A stretch of 64,000 nt of DNA from an uncultured Oscillospiraceae bacterium (lineage in GTDB: Bacteria; Bacillota; Clostridia; Oscillospirales; Oscillospiraceae), in NCBI GenBank assembly GCA_900768135.1, contig CAAGBT010000065.1, positions 83,948-147,947 of the forward strand, given 5' to 3'. Each line of letters begins with the position of its first letter. Positions within the stretch are counted from its first letter, which is position 1. Position numbers and translations under genes: made by a program. The notes below the pieces were generated by a model that searched no databases, was not told the origin of the DNA, and saw only the letters and a program-made list of their open reading frames with translations. Positions 8,728 through 17,216 of this stretch are shown piece by piece.

Positions 8728-9813
8728 ATGGGACTTCCTGAACTTACTTTTTCCCTGAAAAAGGCCGCTGATACTGTGGCTACCCGTGTTTCTGCCGGTA
8801 TCGTGGCCATGATCCTGCGGGATGCCAAGGCAAACGGTCTTTATACCATCAACCGCGAGAGCGACATTCCCCCCGAGCTGGGAGCGGACAATATCGCGGC
8901 CATCAAGCGGGCGATGGCGGGCTACATCACAAAGCCGGATGTGGTTTATGTCAGCGTCATCGGCGCGGACGCGGCCATTGCCACTGGCTTTCAGGCCCTG
9001 GCCGTGCACAGCTATGACTATCTGGTAGGGCCGACGGCCATCACCAGTGCAGATGCGACTGCGCTGGCCGGCCTTGTTAAGGCAGAGCGTGTGAAGCGCT
9101 ATATCGGCAAGGTCGTGCTGCCCAACACCGCCGCGGATGATGAAGGCGTGATCAACTTTGTTTCTTCCGGTATCAAAGCCGGCGCCACGACCTTCACCGC
9201 TGCCCAGTACGCAGGGCGCATTGCCGGTGTACTGGCGGGCACTCCCGCCGCGTGCAGCGCCACCTACGCCGCGCTGGAGGAGCTGACCGCTGTGGAGGCC
9301 CAGGCCGATCCTGACGCCGCCGTAGACGCAGGCAAGCTGTTTCTGATCGACGATGGCCGCCGTATCAAGCTGAGCCGCGCCGTGACGAGCAAGACAACGC
9401 TGGCAGATGACGAGCCGGAGATGCTGAAGAAGATCAAGCTGGTGTCCGCACTGGATCTGATCCGCTACTACGCCATCACCACCGTGGAGGACGAGTATCT
9501 GGGCAAGTGCGCCAACACCTACGACAATAAGTGCATCCTGCTGACCGCGTTTTCCGAGTTCTTCGCTTCGCTGGAGGCGCAGAATGTGATCGAGGAGGGC
9601 AGCTCCGGCGCAGAGCTGGACGCGGGGGCCATCCGCGCCTATCTGCTGGAGCAGGCCACGGAGGCCGGCGATGCCGAGGAGGTCACCCGCATCAAGGCGC
9701 TGACCGATGAGGCCCTGCGCAAGGAAGATACCGGCAGCCACGTGTTCCTGTATCTCTACGGCCACGTGCTGGATGCCATGGAGGACTTCCACATCACGCT
9801 GGAAGCGCAGTAA
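8728..9813 (+). CDS. Contractile tail sheath protein
   Basis: A 361-residue sheath subunit, shorter than the ~466 residues of PBSX XkdK. It begins GLPELTFSLKKAADTVATRVSAGIVAMILRD and retains the core sheath regions, including the C-terminal interlocking segment (GSHVFLYLYGHVLDAMEDFHITLEAQ). Its presence defines the phage as a contractile-tailed (myovirus-type) prophage. GAGAGGAGCG precedes the ATG. Followed after 12 bases by the tube gene. Confidence 0.93.
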   Translation: MGLPELTFSLKKAADTVATRVSAGIVAMILRDAKANGLYTINRESDIPPELGADNIAAIKRAMAGYITKPDVVYVSVIGADAAIATGFQALAVHSYDYLVGPTAITSADATALAGLVKAERVKRYIGKVVLPNTAADDEGVINFVSSGIKAGATTFTAAQYAGRIAGVLAGTPAACSATYAALEELTAVEAQADPDAAVDAGKLFLIDDGRRIKLSRAVTSKTTLADDEPEMLKKIKLVSALDLIRYYAITTVEDEYLGKCANTYDNKCILLTAFSEFFASLEAQNVIEEGSSGAELDAGAIRAYLLEQATEAGDAEEVTRIKALTDEALRKEDTGSHVFLYLYGHVLDAMEDFHITLEAQ

Positions 9814-9825
9814 GGAGGGGGAACG

Positions 9826-10254
9826 ATGTCTGATATTCTGAATGCTGCGGAAGTACGCAGCGGTACCTGGGGCGAGCTTTGGCTGGACGGTGAGCAGGTT
9901 GCGGAGTGCTACGGCTGCCAGATCAAGGTCAACAAGACCAAGGAGGACGTGCAGCGCTGCCGCACACTGGTGGCGGGCAAGAAGATGACCGGCGTGGCGG
10001 TCACCGGCACGATCCGCATCTACAACGCCACCAGCCGCCTGATCAAGCTGGAGGCCGAGGCCATTCAGCAGGGCAAGGACCTGCGACACACCATCATCAG
10101 CAACCTGGACGACCCCGACAACCCCGACAACCAGCGCATTTCCGTGTCCGGCGTGTCCTTCGATGATCTGACCCTGGCGGACTGGCAGGCCGCCCAGCTG
10201 GGCCAGATCGAGGCCCCGTTCACGGCGGAGAGCTTTAAAGTTCTGGATTCCTGA
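9826..10254 (+). CDS. Tail tube protein, XkdM-like
   Basis: 142 residues matching XkdM-type tube proteins: ILNAAEVRSGTWGELWLDG at the start, the conserved KVNKTKEDVQRC region, and the hydrophobic beta-strands of the tube barrel. It polymerises into the inner tube inside the sheath. A strong ribosome binding site (AAGGAGGGG) precedes the ATG, in keeping with high expression. Confidence 0.92.
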   Translation: MSDILNAAEVRSGTWGELWLDGEQVAECYGCQIKVNKTKEDVQRCRTLVAGKKMTGVAVTGTIRIYNATSRLIKLEAEAIQQGKDLRHTIISNLDDPDNPDNQRISVSGVSFDDLTLADWQAAQLGQIEAPFTAESFKVLDS

Positions 10255-10262
10255 GACAACAA

Positions 10263-10297
10263 TCGGCCTCGTCCTCATCGATGAGGCGAGGCCGAAT
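10263..10297 (+). terminator. Terminator-like hairpin between tube and chaperone genes
   Basis: TCGGCCTCG-T-CCTCATC (10263-10279) pairs with GATGAGGCGAGGCCGA (10280-10295) with one bulged T. Only a weak T-tract (ATTCAATTT) follows, so partial termination is likely. It would lower expression of the chaperone relative to sheath and tube. Confidence 0.55.
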
Positions 10298-10318
10298 TCA
10301 ATTTGGAGGTAAAGTGAA

Positions 10319-10726
10319 ATGGCAAATGAGATGATGAAGAGCAAGGAACAGGTTTCTGTGTTGGATACCCTGCTGGGCGGCACGATCCCCAATGTGGAGA
10401 AGGAGCTGCCCACGGCGGAGTATAAAGTCGAGCGGCTGAGCACGCTGGCGGGGCGGGACGTTGTCTTCAAGTTGAAGGCTCTCCCCTATGGCAAGGTGCA
10501 TGATATCGAGCGTTTCACCCAGGACACCGATGTGCATATTCTGCTGGCGGGCTGCGCGGAGCCGGATCTGAAGGACGAGCGTTTGCAGGAAAAGTTCGGC
10601 GGGGCCACGCCGGCGGATACGGTGAAGCGGATGCTGCTGGCCGGTGAGATCGCGGATCTGAGCGCGGCGGTGGAGCGGCTGAGCGGCTATCGCCGCATGA
10701 CCATCAGCGAAGTAAAAAACGCCTGA
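10319..10726 (+). CDS. Tail assembly chaperone, short form (XkdN/gpG-like)
   Basis: 135 residues similar to PBSX XkdN: EQVSVLDTLLGGTIPNVEKE, a strand-rich centre with LKALPYGKVHDIERF, and an end ...YRRMTISEVKNA. Such chaperones coat the tape measure protein before tube assembly. The last codons read GTA AAA AAC GCC TGA, placing a perfect A AAA AAC slippery heptamer in the correct phase just before the stop, so a fraction of ribosomes should shift to -1 and make the long form. TTGGAGG lies 9 bases before the start. Confidence 0.85.
   Translation: MANEMMKSKEQVSVLDTLLGGTIPNVEKELPTAEYKVERLSTLAGRDVVFKLKALPYGKVHDIERFTQDTDVHILLAGCAEPDLKDERLQEKFGGATPADTVKRMLLAGEIADLSAAVERLSGYRRMTISEVKNA
10714..10720 (+). 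promoter_or_regulatory. -1 ribosomal frameshift site A AAA AAC
   Basis: In the zero frame the bases are read gtA AAA AAC GCC TGA, exactly the X XXY YYZ form. Slipping back one base lets reading continue as CGC CTG ACG GAC... to the stop at 10939-10941. A possible downstream stem (CAGC...CCC / GGG...GCTG) lies near 10732-10758. Confidence 0.85.
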
Positions 10727-10941
10727 CGGACGGCAGCGACCCGGAGTTGGGCTTGCTGTACTACCTGTTTTCCGCCCACAACTGGGGCCTCGCGGATCTG
10801 CGGGCATTGTGGGAGGGAGAGACGGGCTGGCATGACCTGATTTTAGCACTGTCGTCCTATGAGGCAAACCAACGAGCGGAGGCCCGCAAAGGAGTTCCGC
10901 CGAAAAAAGCGGTGAAGGCTACGAAAAAGCGCAAAAAATAA
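10720..10941 (+). CDS. Frameshift extension of the tail chaperone (gpGT-like C-terminal part)
   Basis: This frame has no good start of its own at its left end but is open from the slippery site. Translation adds about 73 residues: a linker, then LLYYLFSAHNWGLADLRALWEGE and a Lys-rich tail (KKAVKATKKRKK). The 'YYLF..HNW' region is typical of the T-extension of tail chaperones (PBSX XkdO-type or the lambda gpGT principle). The fusion from 10319 would be about 207 residues. In contractile phages the long form binds the tape measure. Inference rests on the slippery site, open frame and position right before the tape measure gene. Confidence 0.8.
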   Translation, partial: RLTDGSDPELGLLYYLFSAHNWGLADLRALWEGETGWHDLILALSSYEANQRAEARKGVPPKKAVKATKKRKK

Positions 10942-10968
10942 ACCGCCTTCCTACTGGAAAGCGGTTTA
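10941..10968 (-). terminator. Terminator of the antisense small gene
   Basis: On the minus strand AAACCGC-T-TTCC, loop AGTA, GGAA-G-GCGGTTT is followed by ATTTTTT. The hairpin overlaps the stop of the 33-residue minus-strand gene. Confidence 0.82.
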
Positions 10969-11067
10969 GGCGGACATCCAAACCAGAAAAGCAAGGGACG
11001 CTGCACCAAGAATTGAGATATAAAGCAGTAAGCCTTTAATGCCTCTGGGGACTTCGCTCCATTTCAT
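10966..11067 (-). CDS. 33-residue single-pass membrane protein, antisense 'moron'
   Basis: A short minus-strand frame inside an otherwise wholly rightward late operon. The product begins MKWSEVPRGIKG, has one hydrophobic segment (LLLYISILGAASLAFLVW) and ends MSA; the positive N-terminus suggests N-inside topology. GAGGTG lies 6 bases before the ATG, a TTGACA-17-TATAAA promoter lies just upstream, and a rho-independent terminator follows, so the unit is self-contained. Such cassettes are often expressed from the silent prophage and change host properties, for example superinfection exclusion. No family recognised; the promoter makes expression in the lysogen likely. Confidence 0.72.
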   Translation of the reverse strand: MKWSEVPRGIKGLLLYISILGAASLAFLVWMSA

Positions 11068-11085
11068 AGCATTCACCTCAGTTTC

Positions 11086-11114
11086 TTTATACCACGATTG
11101 AGAAAAACTGTCAA
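11086..11114 (-). promoter_or_regulatory. Consensus sigma-A promoter for the antisense small gene
   Basis: Minus strand TTGACA (11114-11109), 17-base spacer, TATAAA (11091-11086). Both hexamers are at or near consensus and the start codon is at 11067. Confidence 0.85.
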
Positions 11115-11131
11115 GGAGAGGAGGGGAAATC

Positions 11132-13096
11132 ATGCCCGATGCGTCCATTGTGGTCAAGGCGACCGACCGATATTCGGAAGCCATGAAGAAGATGGCGTCG
11201 GTCACCAAGTCGTTCAGCAAAGATGTTGACACCTTGGAAGACACGCTGTATGCCCTGAACAAGAACAAAATCACGCTGAAGATGGACCTCAGCAAGGCCA
11301 AGTCCGAGTTGAAGGCCGCGGAAAAGCAGTTTGATCTGACGCATTCCGCCGCGGACGGCCTGAAGCTGGAGCTGGCACAGGCCAACTATGACAGCATGGT
11401 TCGCAACCTGAAGGCCGTTACCAGTGCGGCGCGAGATACGGAGAAAGCTATCTCCAAGGTCGAAAATCAATCGAAAAGCCAGAAGGCCACCGTTACCAGC
11501 GTAGCTACTGCGATCGCAGCCAGCGGCATCGGCGATATGGCCAAGGAGCTGGCACTCAGCTTCGGCACTAGTGTCGCTGGGAGCCTGGGGGGAGATAACG
11601 CAGGGACGATGGCGTCTTCTGTCCTTTCCTCTGCGGCTACCGGAGCCGCTATGGGCTCGATCATACCCGGGATCGGTACTGCGCTGGGCGCGGCAATCGG
11701 TGCCGCGGTCGGCGGACTCAGCGGAGGCTTGCAGATCTACGAGAAGAAGGACGACGCCTTCAAGTCCTATGTAGAAGACGCTTATGAGACTGTCACTGGT
11801 GAGCAGAGCAGTTCCCTCACCTCCGGCAGTTCTATCGCCGGCAGCCGTGAGCAGACACGCATGGCTTTTGCCCAGCGGATGGGCGAGGAAGAGGCAGACG
11901 CCTATCTGGAGCGTGTCAAGACCATGGCCACCAGCACCAACTACAGCTATGACGAGATCACCGGCTACAGTAAGCTGCTGCTGAACACCTATGACGGGGA
12001 TAAAACCCTGTCGGTGCTTCAGACGCTGTCAGACGCTTCGGCGGGTCTGAACCTGGATTCCTCCGATGTCAATATGTTCATCTCTGGCTTGAGCCGCATG
12101 AGAACGACCGGCAAGGCCACGCAGGAATACCTCAATTACTTCTCCGAACGGGGCGTGGATGTGTATCAGGCGTTGGCCAACTCCACCGGCGCGGACAAGT
12201 CGAAGATCGCCGAGATGGTGACCGGCGGCAAGATCAGCGGTACCGATGCGGCGGAAGCCATCCTGACCTACATCAACGAGACCTACGGCGGCCTGTCCGA
12301 GAAGTTGGCCACCACCTATGACGCCATGGTGGATAACCTGGCCGATTTCCAGGCTGACATGGATGCCGCCATGGGCGAGGGTTACAACGAGGGCCGCAAG
12401 GAGGGTCTGCAGGCCCAGATGGACTGGATGAGCGGCGAGAGCGGCGCGGCCGTTGAGGAGGCAAACCGTGCCATCGGCGCATGGCAGGCCGAACTGGAAA
12501 ACAGCAAAGAGCAGTACATTCGCGACGCAATGGATGCCATGATGGCTTCTGACGAATATCAGACAGCCAAGGCCGAGGGCGATGCCGCAGAGATGGGCAA
12601 GCTCATCATGCAGGCTAAGGTGCAGGGCATGAATGAGTATAACGCCAGCGACGGGGCGCAGCTGGCGTTGGAGTCCGAGATGTCGCTTGTGGCGGCGATC
12701 CGCAACGACACGGGTCTTAACCAGGATTACTGGGACGCCGGCTACGAAAAGGGGCAGGAATTCACGAAGGGCCTGGCGGCCGCGAGAAAGGCGAATTATC
12801 AAGCCGCTCTTTCTGCGTCGGACTATACTTACACGCCCACCGGCGAGACCCCCCGCAGCGCAGTCTATACCGGCAGCGGGTACGCCACGGGCATTGACTA
12901 TGTTCCGTATGATAACTTCCCTGCCCTGCTCCACCAAGGTGAGCGCGTGCAGACCGCCGTAGAGGCACGGAGCGAGGGCAGCTCCGGCGGCATCCAGATC
13001 GTGATGTACGGCACGACGATCCGCGAGGATGCGGATGTTGACCGCGTCGCGGCGGCGCTGCTGCAGAAGATGCAGCTGGCTGGTATGAGGGGGTAA
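11132..13096 (+). CDS. Tail tape measure protein
   Basis: 654 residues. The N-terminal ~130 residues are charged coiled coil (SKAKSELKAAEKQFDLTHSA), followed by Gly/Ala-rich hydrophobic stretches (SIIPGIGTALGAAIGAAVGG) that resemble the membrane-inserting part of tape measures. A middle domain has SRMRTTGKATQEYLNYFSERG-type tape-measure repeats, and the C-terminus carries YATGIDYVPYDNFPALLHQGERV, a conserved tail end of many Firmicute tape measures. It sets tail length and is ejected with DNA. GGAGAGGAGGGG precedes the ATG. The short length implies a short contractile tail. Confidence 0.92.
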   Translation: MPDASIVVKATDRYSEAMKKMASVTKSFSKDVDTLEDTLYALNKNKITLKMDLSKAKSELKAAEKQFDLTHSAADGLKLELAQANYDSMVRNLKAVTSAARDTEKAISKVENQSKSQKATVTSVATAIAASGIGDMAKELALSFGTSVAGSLGGDNAGTMASSVLSSAATGAAMGSIIPGIGTALGAAIGAAVGGLSGGLQIYEKKDDAFKSYVEDAYETVTGEQSSSLTSGSSIAGSREQTRMAFAQRMGEEEADAYLERVKTMATSTNYSYDEITGYSKLLLNTYDGDKTLSVLQTLSDASAGLNLDSSDVNMFISGLSRMRTTGKATQEYLNYFSERGVDVYQALANSTGADKSKIAEMVTGGKISGTDAAEAILTYINETYGGLSEKLATTYDAMVDNLADFQADMDAAMGEGYNEGRKEGLQAQMDWMSGESGAAVEEANRAIGAWQAELENSKEQYIRDAMDAMMASDEYQTAKAEGDAAEMGKLIMQAKVQGMNEYNASDGAQLALESEMSLVAAIRNDTGLNQDYWDAGYEKGQEFTKGLAAARKANYQAALSASDYTYTPTGETPRSAVYTGSGYATGIDYVPYDNFPALLHQGERVQTAVEARSEGSSGGIQIVMYGTTIREDADVDRVAAALLQKMQLAGMRG

Positions 13097-13100
13097 CGCG

Positions 13101-13757
13101 ATGCAGGTCTGTTTTATCCGAGATGGCGTTTCCCTGGTAATGCCTGTGACGCCGGAGCGTTATCAGTGGACCAGCGGCAAGCGCATAGAGACCATCAACA
13201 TCAACGAATTGGGGGATGTCTACCGCCCGGGCGGCCTTACACGGTTTTCCGGCAACTTCGACTTTCTGCTGCCTGCGCAGGATTACCCGTGGATCGAGGC
13301 GGGCGCTCATGTGGATCCGCAGTATTATCTGGACTATCTGACCGCCTGGGCAACCGATGAAAAGACAGTCCGCCTTGTGATCACCGGAACGGAGATCAAC
13401 ACGCTGGTTTACATCGAGGATGTGACCCAGGGGGAGTCGGACGGCACTGGCGACCGAAGCATCACGGTATCTGTCCGCGAGTATTGCGATCTGGAGGCGA
13501 AGGAAACGGAAACCGCCGCCGGTACGCAGAACAGCGGCAGGGCTGCGGGCGCCTCGCCATCTAAAAAGACACAGGCGTACACCATCGTTTCGGGGGATAC
13601 GCTGTCCATGATCTGCCGCCGGTATTACGGGAAGTCCACCGCCAAGTATTATAATGCACTGGCCAAATACAACGGGATCAAAAATCCGCACCTCATCTAT
13701 CCGGGCGCGACGATCCAGATCCCGTCTGAGGCCGTTCTGTTGGGAGGCTCGGCATGA
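13101..13757 (+). CDS. LysM-containing baseplate/tail protein, XkdP-like
   Basis: 218 residues. The N-terminal region (residues ~10-135) resembles the XkdP/gp53-like baseplate domain; the C-terminal LysM runs from YTIVSGDTLSMICRRYYGKS to GATIQIPSEA, with the usual Tyr-rich second half. LysM domains bind peptidoglycan glycan, fitting a protein at the tail tip that touches the wall. It overlaps the next gene by 4 bases. Confidence 0.9.
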   Translation: MQVCFIRDGVSLVMPVTPERYQWTSGKRIETININELGDVYRPGGLTRFSGNFDFLLPAQDYPWIEAGAHVDPQYYLDYLTAWATDEKTVRLVITGTEINTLVYIEDVTQGESDGTGDRSITVSVREYCDLEAKETETAAGTQNSGRAAGASPSKKTQAYTIVSGDTLSMICRRYYGKSTAKYYNALAKYNGIKNPHLIYPGATIQIPSEAVLLGGSA

Positions 13758-14734
13758 AGATCTATCTGAGCAAACCGACCTCCGGCACACGGGACATCAC
13801 TAAGATCCTGTCCTACTGGACATGGTCGGGAGACAAGGCCACCATCAGCCGTCAGCTGACCGGCGAGGTGGCGTATATCGAAGGCAGCGGGCTCCCGGTG
13901 CCGGAGATCGGAGATCTTCTCACCATGGCTGACGGGGGCAAGAAGCTCTTTGAGGGCATTGTTCTCCAGCGGAGCCTGGGCTCCGAGGACAGCACGATGA
14001 GCTTCACCGCCTTTGACTACGGCTTCTATCTCCAGCGCAACGATGGTACTTACAAATTCACCGGAGCTTCGCCGGAGGAGATCACGCGCATGGCCTGCGC
14101 CGACCGGGATATCCCCGTGGCGCAGCTGCCGACCACGGGAGTAAGGCTTTGGAGAAAGTTCGCGGCGGTAAAGCTGAACCAGCTGATCACGACAGCGTGG
14201 ACGCTGGCCAGCGAAAAGGATGGAAAGGTCTATGCCATCCGCTATACGCCTTACGGCCTTCTGGTGAAGGAGCGCACCGTCAGCAGCTCCAGCCTGGTGC
14301 TGAAGGCGGCGTCCAATCTGATGAACGCCACCACGAAGGAAGATGCGACCAAAATGGTCAACAGCGTGGCCATCTACGATGCCAACGGCAATTTCCTGCG
14401 CCGAACGGGCGACAGTGCCGCGCAGAAGCTGTGCGGCTTTATGGAACAGCATATCACGCAGAGCGCGGGAAAAGAGGCCGATGCCGACGCCACGGCGAAA
14501 AAGACGCTGGAGGACGGCAAGCTTCAGAAGACCGTGACGGTCAACGTTCTGGGAGACATGAGCCTGCTGACCGGAGAAACCGTGGTGGTGCGGGAGGCCA
14601 AGACCGGCCTAACCGGCGTTTTCTGGATCGACGCGGATTCCCATACATGGAAAAACAGAAATTACTACACAAAGCTGACGCTGAATTGCCGGAATGTCAT
14701 GGCAACGGCCAACGCGGGAAGTGAGATCACATGA
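13754..14734 (+). CDS. Baseplate hub protein, XkdQ-like
   Basis: 326 residues similar to XkdQ/gpD hub proteins: an N-terminal domain with TRDITKILSYWTWSGDKATISRQLTGEVAY, a central FDYGFYLQRNDGTYKFTGASPEEITR, and the late-control-type ending with VNVLGDMSLLTGETVVV. Hub trimers sit between tube and spike. Stop overlaps the next start by 4 bases, continuing a tightly packed baseplate operon. Confidence 0.87.
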   Translation: MKIYLSKPTSGTRDITKILSYWTWSGDKATISRQLTGEVAYIEGSGLPVPEIGDLLTMADGGKKLFEGIVLQRSLGSEDSTMSFTAFDYGFYLQRNDGTYKFTGASPEEITRMACADRDIPVAQLPTTGVRLWRKFAAVKLNQLITTAWTLASEKDGKVYAIRYTPYGLLVKERTVSSSSLVLKAASNLMNATTKEDATKMVNSVAIYDANGNFLRRTGDSAAQKLCGFMEQHITQSAGKEADADATAKKTLEDGKLQKTVTVNVLGDMSLLTGETVVVREAKTGLTGVFWIDADSHTWKNRNYYTKLTLNCRNVMATANAGSEIT

Positions 14735-15129
14735 ATGAAGCACGGGACCCCTATCTGGGGCTGAACAATCATATCCGGCAGCAGGCACGGGAGCAGACAC
14801 CGGCCTATTACGCCATCGGAAAGGTGCTCTCCCTGCGGCCGCTGAAGATCCGCGCGGATGGGCTGGATCTGGACAGGGACGATCTCTGCGTGCCGGAGTC
14901 GATGTACTCAAACTTCATCCAGGACAAGCCGATCGAGGGGCACGGGGTTCGGACAAGGCTGCCGACCGCACAGTTCCCGTGCTCCTGCGGGCTGGGCGCT
15001 GGCTTCGCGGTTCGTCCTGAAGAGTACGTCTATGGCGCGACTGTGATCAGGACCGGCGATGAGGTGCTGCTCATGCGCTCGGACGACGGGCAGACCTACT
15101 ATCTGGTAGAGAGGATGGTGAGGCTATGA
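14731..15129 (+). CDS. DUF2577-type baseplate protein, XkdR-like
   Basis: 132 residues. AYYAIGKVLSLRPLKIRADGLDL and GDEVLLMRSDDGQTYYLVERMV are the family hallmarks of DUF2577/XkdR, an OB-fold-like baseplate part. Lies between the hub and XkdS-like genes as in PBSX. Overlaps both neighbours by 4 bases. Confidence 0.82.
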   Translation: MNEARDPYLGLNNHIRQQAREQTPAYYAIGKVLSLRPLKIRADGLDLDRDDLCVPESMYSNFIQDKPIEGHGVRTRLPTAQFPCSCGLGAGFAVRPEEYVYGATVIRTGDEVLLMRSDDGQTYYLVERMVRL

Positions 15130-15566
15130 GCCTGTTTCCCCTGATCAGCCAGCCGGATGTTGGGGCGCTGACGGCTACCGAGGGTCTTCCTCTCTACCGC
15201 GAGGTGGATTGGGATTTTCGGACGAACAAGCCCGTCTGGAAGGGCGGCAATCCGGTGTATGTGACCGGCACCCGGGCGGTGCTGGTGTGGGCGTGGAATG
15301 CGCTGCACACCGAGCGATTCGCCCACGATGTATTCAGCATGGACTACGGACTTGACGGAGAAACACTGCTGGGGGCGGCATACTCCAGCGAGGTGCGGGA
15401 GGCGGAGGCTGTCCGCGTCGTGCGGGAGACCTTGCAGGTGAACCCTTATATCACGAATGTGACACAGGTAAGCGTGAACCTCGAAGGCTCCGTTCTGCAT
15501 TTGAACTTCAAATTAACGACCATCTATGGGGAGGTGACGGTGGATGAGTGTGACATCGCCTTATGA
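15126..15566 (+). CDS. DUF2634 baseplate wedge protein, XkdS/gp25-like
   Basis: 146 residues. WDFRTNKPVWKGGNPVYVTGTRAVLVWAWNALHTERFAHDVFS matches the DUF2634/gp25-like lysozyme-fold wedge protein, one of the most conserved elements of contractile injection baseplates. The C-terminus overlaps the next gene by about 23 bases. Confidence 0.87.
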   Translation: MSLFPLISQPDVGALTATEGLPLYREVDWDFRTNKPVWKGGNPVYVTGTRAVLVWAWNALHTERFAHDVFSMDYGLDGETLLGAAYSSEVREAEAVRVVRETLQVNPYITNVTQVSVNLEGSVLHLNFKLTTIYGEVTVDECDIAL

Positions 15567-16620
15567 CGAGCTGACGCCGGAGAGCATCAAGGTTAGTATG
15601 CTTTCTGATCTGCAGGTGGGCGGGGCTGACATCAGCACCCGGGAGGGCTCTTATGCCAACACACTGGTGAGCGTGGCGGCATACCAGCTCTTCAAGCTGT
15701 ATCAGCAGTTTCCGAGCCTGCTACACATGGTATTCCCAGACGAGACCTCCGGGAAGTACATCGACAAAAACGCCGCGCAGGTGGGCATGACACGCACACC
15801 CGGCACGAAAGCCACGGTGAGGGTCACATTCACAGGCACGGACGGCACTTACATTGCCGCGGGAACGGCCCTGTACGCGCCTGAGAGCGGCTTGCAGTTC
15901 CTGACGGCCGAGGATGCCACCATCGCTGACGGAAGCGCCACAGCGGCCGCTGAGGCCGCGGAGGTAGGCTCTGATTACAACCTGCCATCGGGCAGTATCA
16001 CATCTCTGTATGTCAATATCGCCGGTGTGATCGGCGTGACAAATGCGGCGGCCGCCACCGGCGGGACTGATGTGGAGAGCGACGCCGATTTCTTCGCACG
16101 GTATCATCGGCGCAGGACGCTGCCCATTACATCGGGCAATAAGAACCACTACATTACCTGGGCCACCGAGGTCAACGGCGTTGCTTACGCAAACTGCGAA
16201 CCGCTGTGGAACGGGAACGGCACGGTCCGTGTGATTATTGCCGGCGCAGATCGCGGGCCGGTGGATGAGACGATCCGAAAGGCTTGCTATGACCACATCG
16301 AGGAGGAGCGCCCCATTGGCGCCACCGTCACCGTGGTCAGCGTGGCCACACGGCCGATCCCGCTGACCGCAACTGTCACGCGGTTGGATGGCTACTCTGC
16401 CGAGGATGTGAAGAATCAGCTGACGGCCGCTGTGACCGAACTGCTGCTCAGCCAGACCTTCGGCGAAACGGTGACGGTACCCTTCAGCCGCTTCCTGGCC
16501 TGCCTGCTGCAGTGTCCGGGCGTGGCCGATTACACCACCCTGACCGTGGACGGTGGTATGTCGGCCATTACGCTCAATCCGGAGGACGCGGCGGTGGTCG
16601 GCACGGTCACCATCAGCTGA
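15544..16620 (+). CDS. Baseplate J/gp47-family wedge protein, XkdT-like
   Basis: 358 residues with typical baseplate J features: a DEL.PESIKVSMLSDL beginning, SYANTLVSVAAYQLFKLYQQ, the conserved GTDVESDADFFARYHRR motif near the middle, GNKNHYITWATEVNGVAYA and a C-terminal beta domain. It forms baseplate wedges with the gp25-like and YmfQ-like partners. The GTGACGGTGGATG context gives ATG 15544, well inside the upstream gene. Confidence 0.93.
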   Translation: MSVTSPYDELTPESIKVSMLSDLQVGGADISTREGSYANTLVSVAAYQLFKLYQQFPSLLHMVFPDETSGKYIDKNAAQVGMTRTPGTKATVRVTFTGTDGTYIAAGTALYAPESGLQFLTAEDATIADGSATAAAEAAEVGSDYNLPSGSITSLYVNIAGVIGVTNAAAATGGTDVESDADFFARYHRRRTLPITSGNKNHYITWATEVNGVAYANCEPLWNGNGTVRVIIAGADRGPVDETIRKACYDHIEEERPIGATVTVVSVATRPIPLTATVTRLDGYSAEDVKNQLTAAVTELLLSQTFGETVTVPFSRFLACLLQCPGVADYTTLTVDGGMSAITLNPEDAAVVGTVTIS

Positions 16621-16634
16621 GAGGAGATGAGCGT

Positions 16635-17201
16635 ATGAGCGTTTTACCGAAGCGGGAGCAGGTCCCCGCGTATCACTACATATCGGAGCAGAGCAGGGCG
16701 CTGATCGATATGCTGGAGGACGCCAGCCTGGAGGCGAAGGCCGCGCTGGAGGATGTGATGGCGCAGTTCTTCGTGGACACGGCTACCTGGGGCCTCGCCC
16801 TATGGGAACAGCAGGTCGGCATCGAAGTTGACAATACGCTGTCTTTGGCGGCGCGCCGCTCGGCGGTCAAGCAGAAGCTGGTGGCCAGCGGCAATACCAC
16901 ATCGGAGATGATCCGCGGACTGGCAGAGACAATCACCGGCTATGAGGCGAAAGTAGAGGTCAACGATGACTACAGCTTTTCGCTCAGCTTCTGGGGCGAG
17001 AACAATCAGCTGGCTGCCATCGACGTGGCAGAGCTGAAGACTATTGTGGAGCAGATCAAGCCTGCGCACCTGCGCTTTGTGATCAGCGGCATCACATGGG
17101 CTGATCTGGAAAGCGTAAATATGACCTGGAAGTATTTTGAGGACAACCCGACAACGTGGGCGCAGCTGGAATCCATGTTCTGCATCCATGCAAAAGAGTA
17201 A
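16635..17201 (+). CDS. YmfQ/XkdU-like baseplate protein (DUF2313)
   Basis: 188 residues. LPKREQVPAYHYISEQSRALIDMLEDASLE and the middle ATWGLALWEQQVGIEVDNTLSLAARRSAVKQKL are diagnostic of DUF2313 tail proteins that follow baseplate J. The start at ATG 16635 has GAGGAG 9 bases upstream; upstream in-frame codons overlap the baseplate J gene and are not needed. It closes the conserved baseplate block. Confidence 0.86.
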   Translation: MSVLPKREQVPAYHYISEQSRALIDMLEDASLEAKAALEDVMAQFFVDTATWGLALWEQQVGIEVDNTLSLAARRSAVKQKLVASGNTTSEMIRGLAETITGYEAKVEVNDDYSFSLSFWGENNQLAAIDVAELKTIVEQIKPAHLRFVISGITWADLESVNMTWKYFEDNPTTWAQLESMFCIHAKE

Positions 17202-17216
17202 GAGGAGGAAATTTTT

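Noticed and set aside
8707..10470. A 587-codon minus-strand frame across sheath and tube genes
   Set aside because: Shadow of well-supported tail genes; composition is of the GC-driven antisense type and there is no ribosome binding site.
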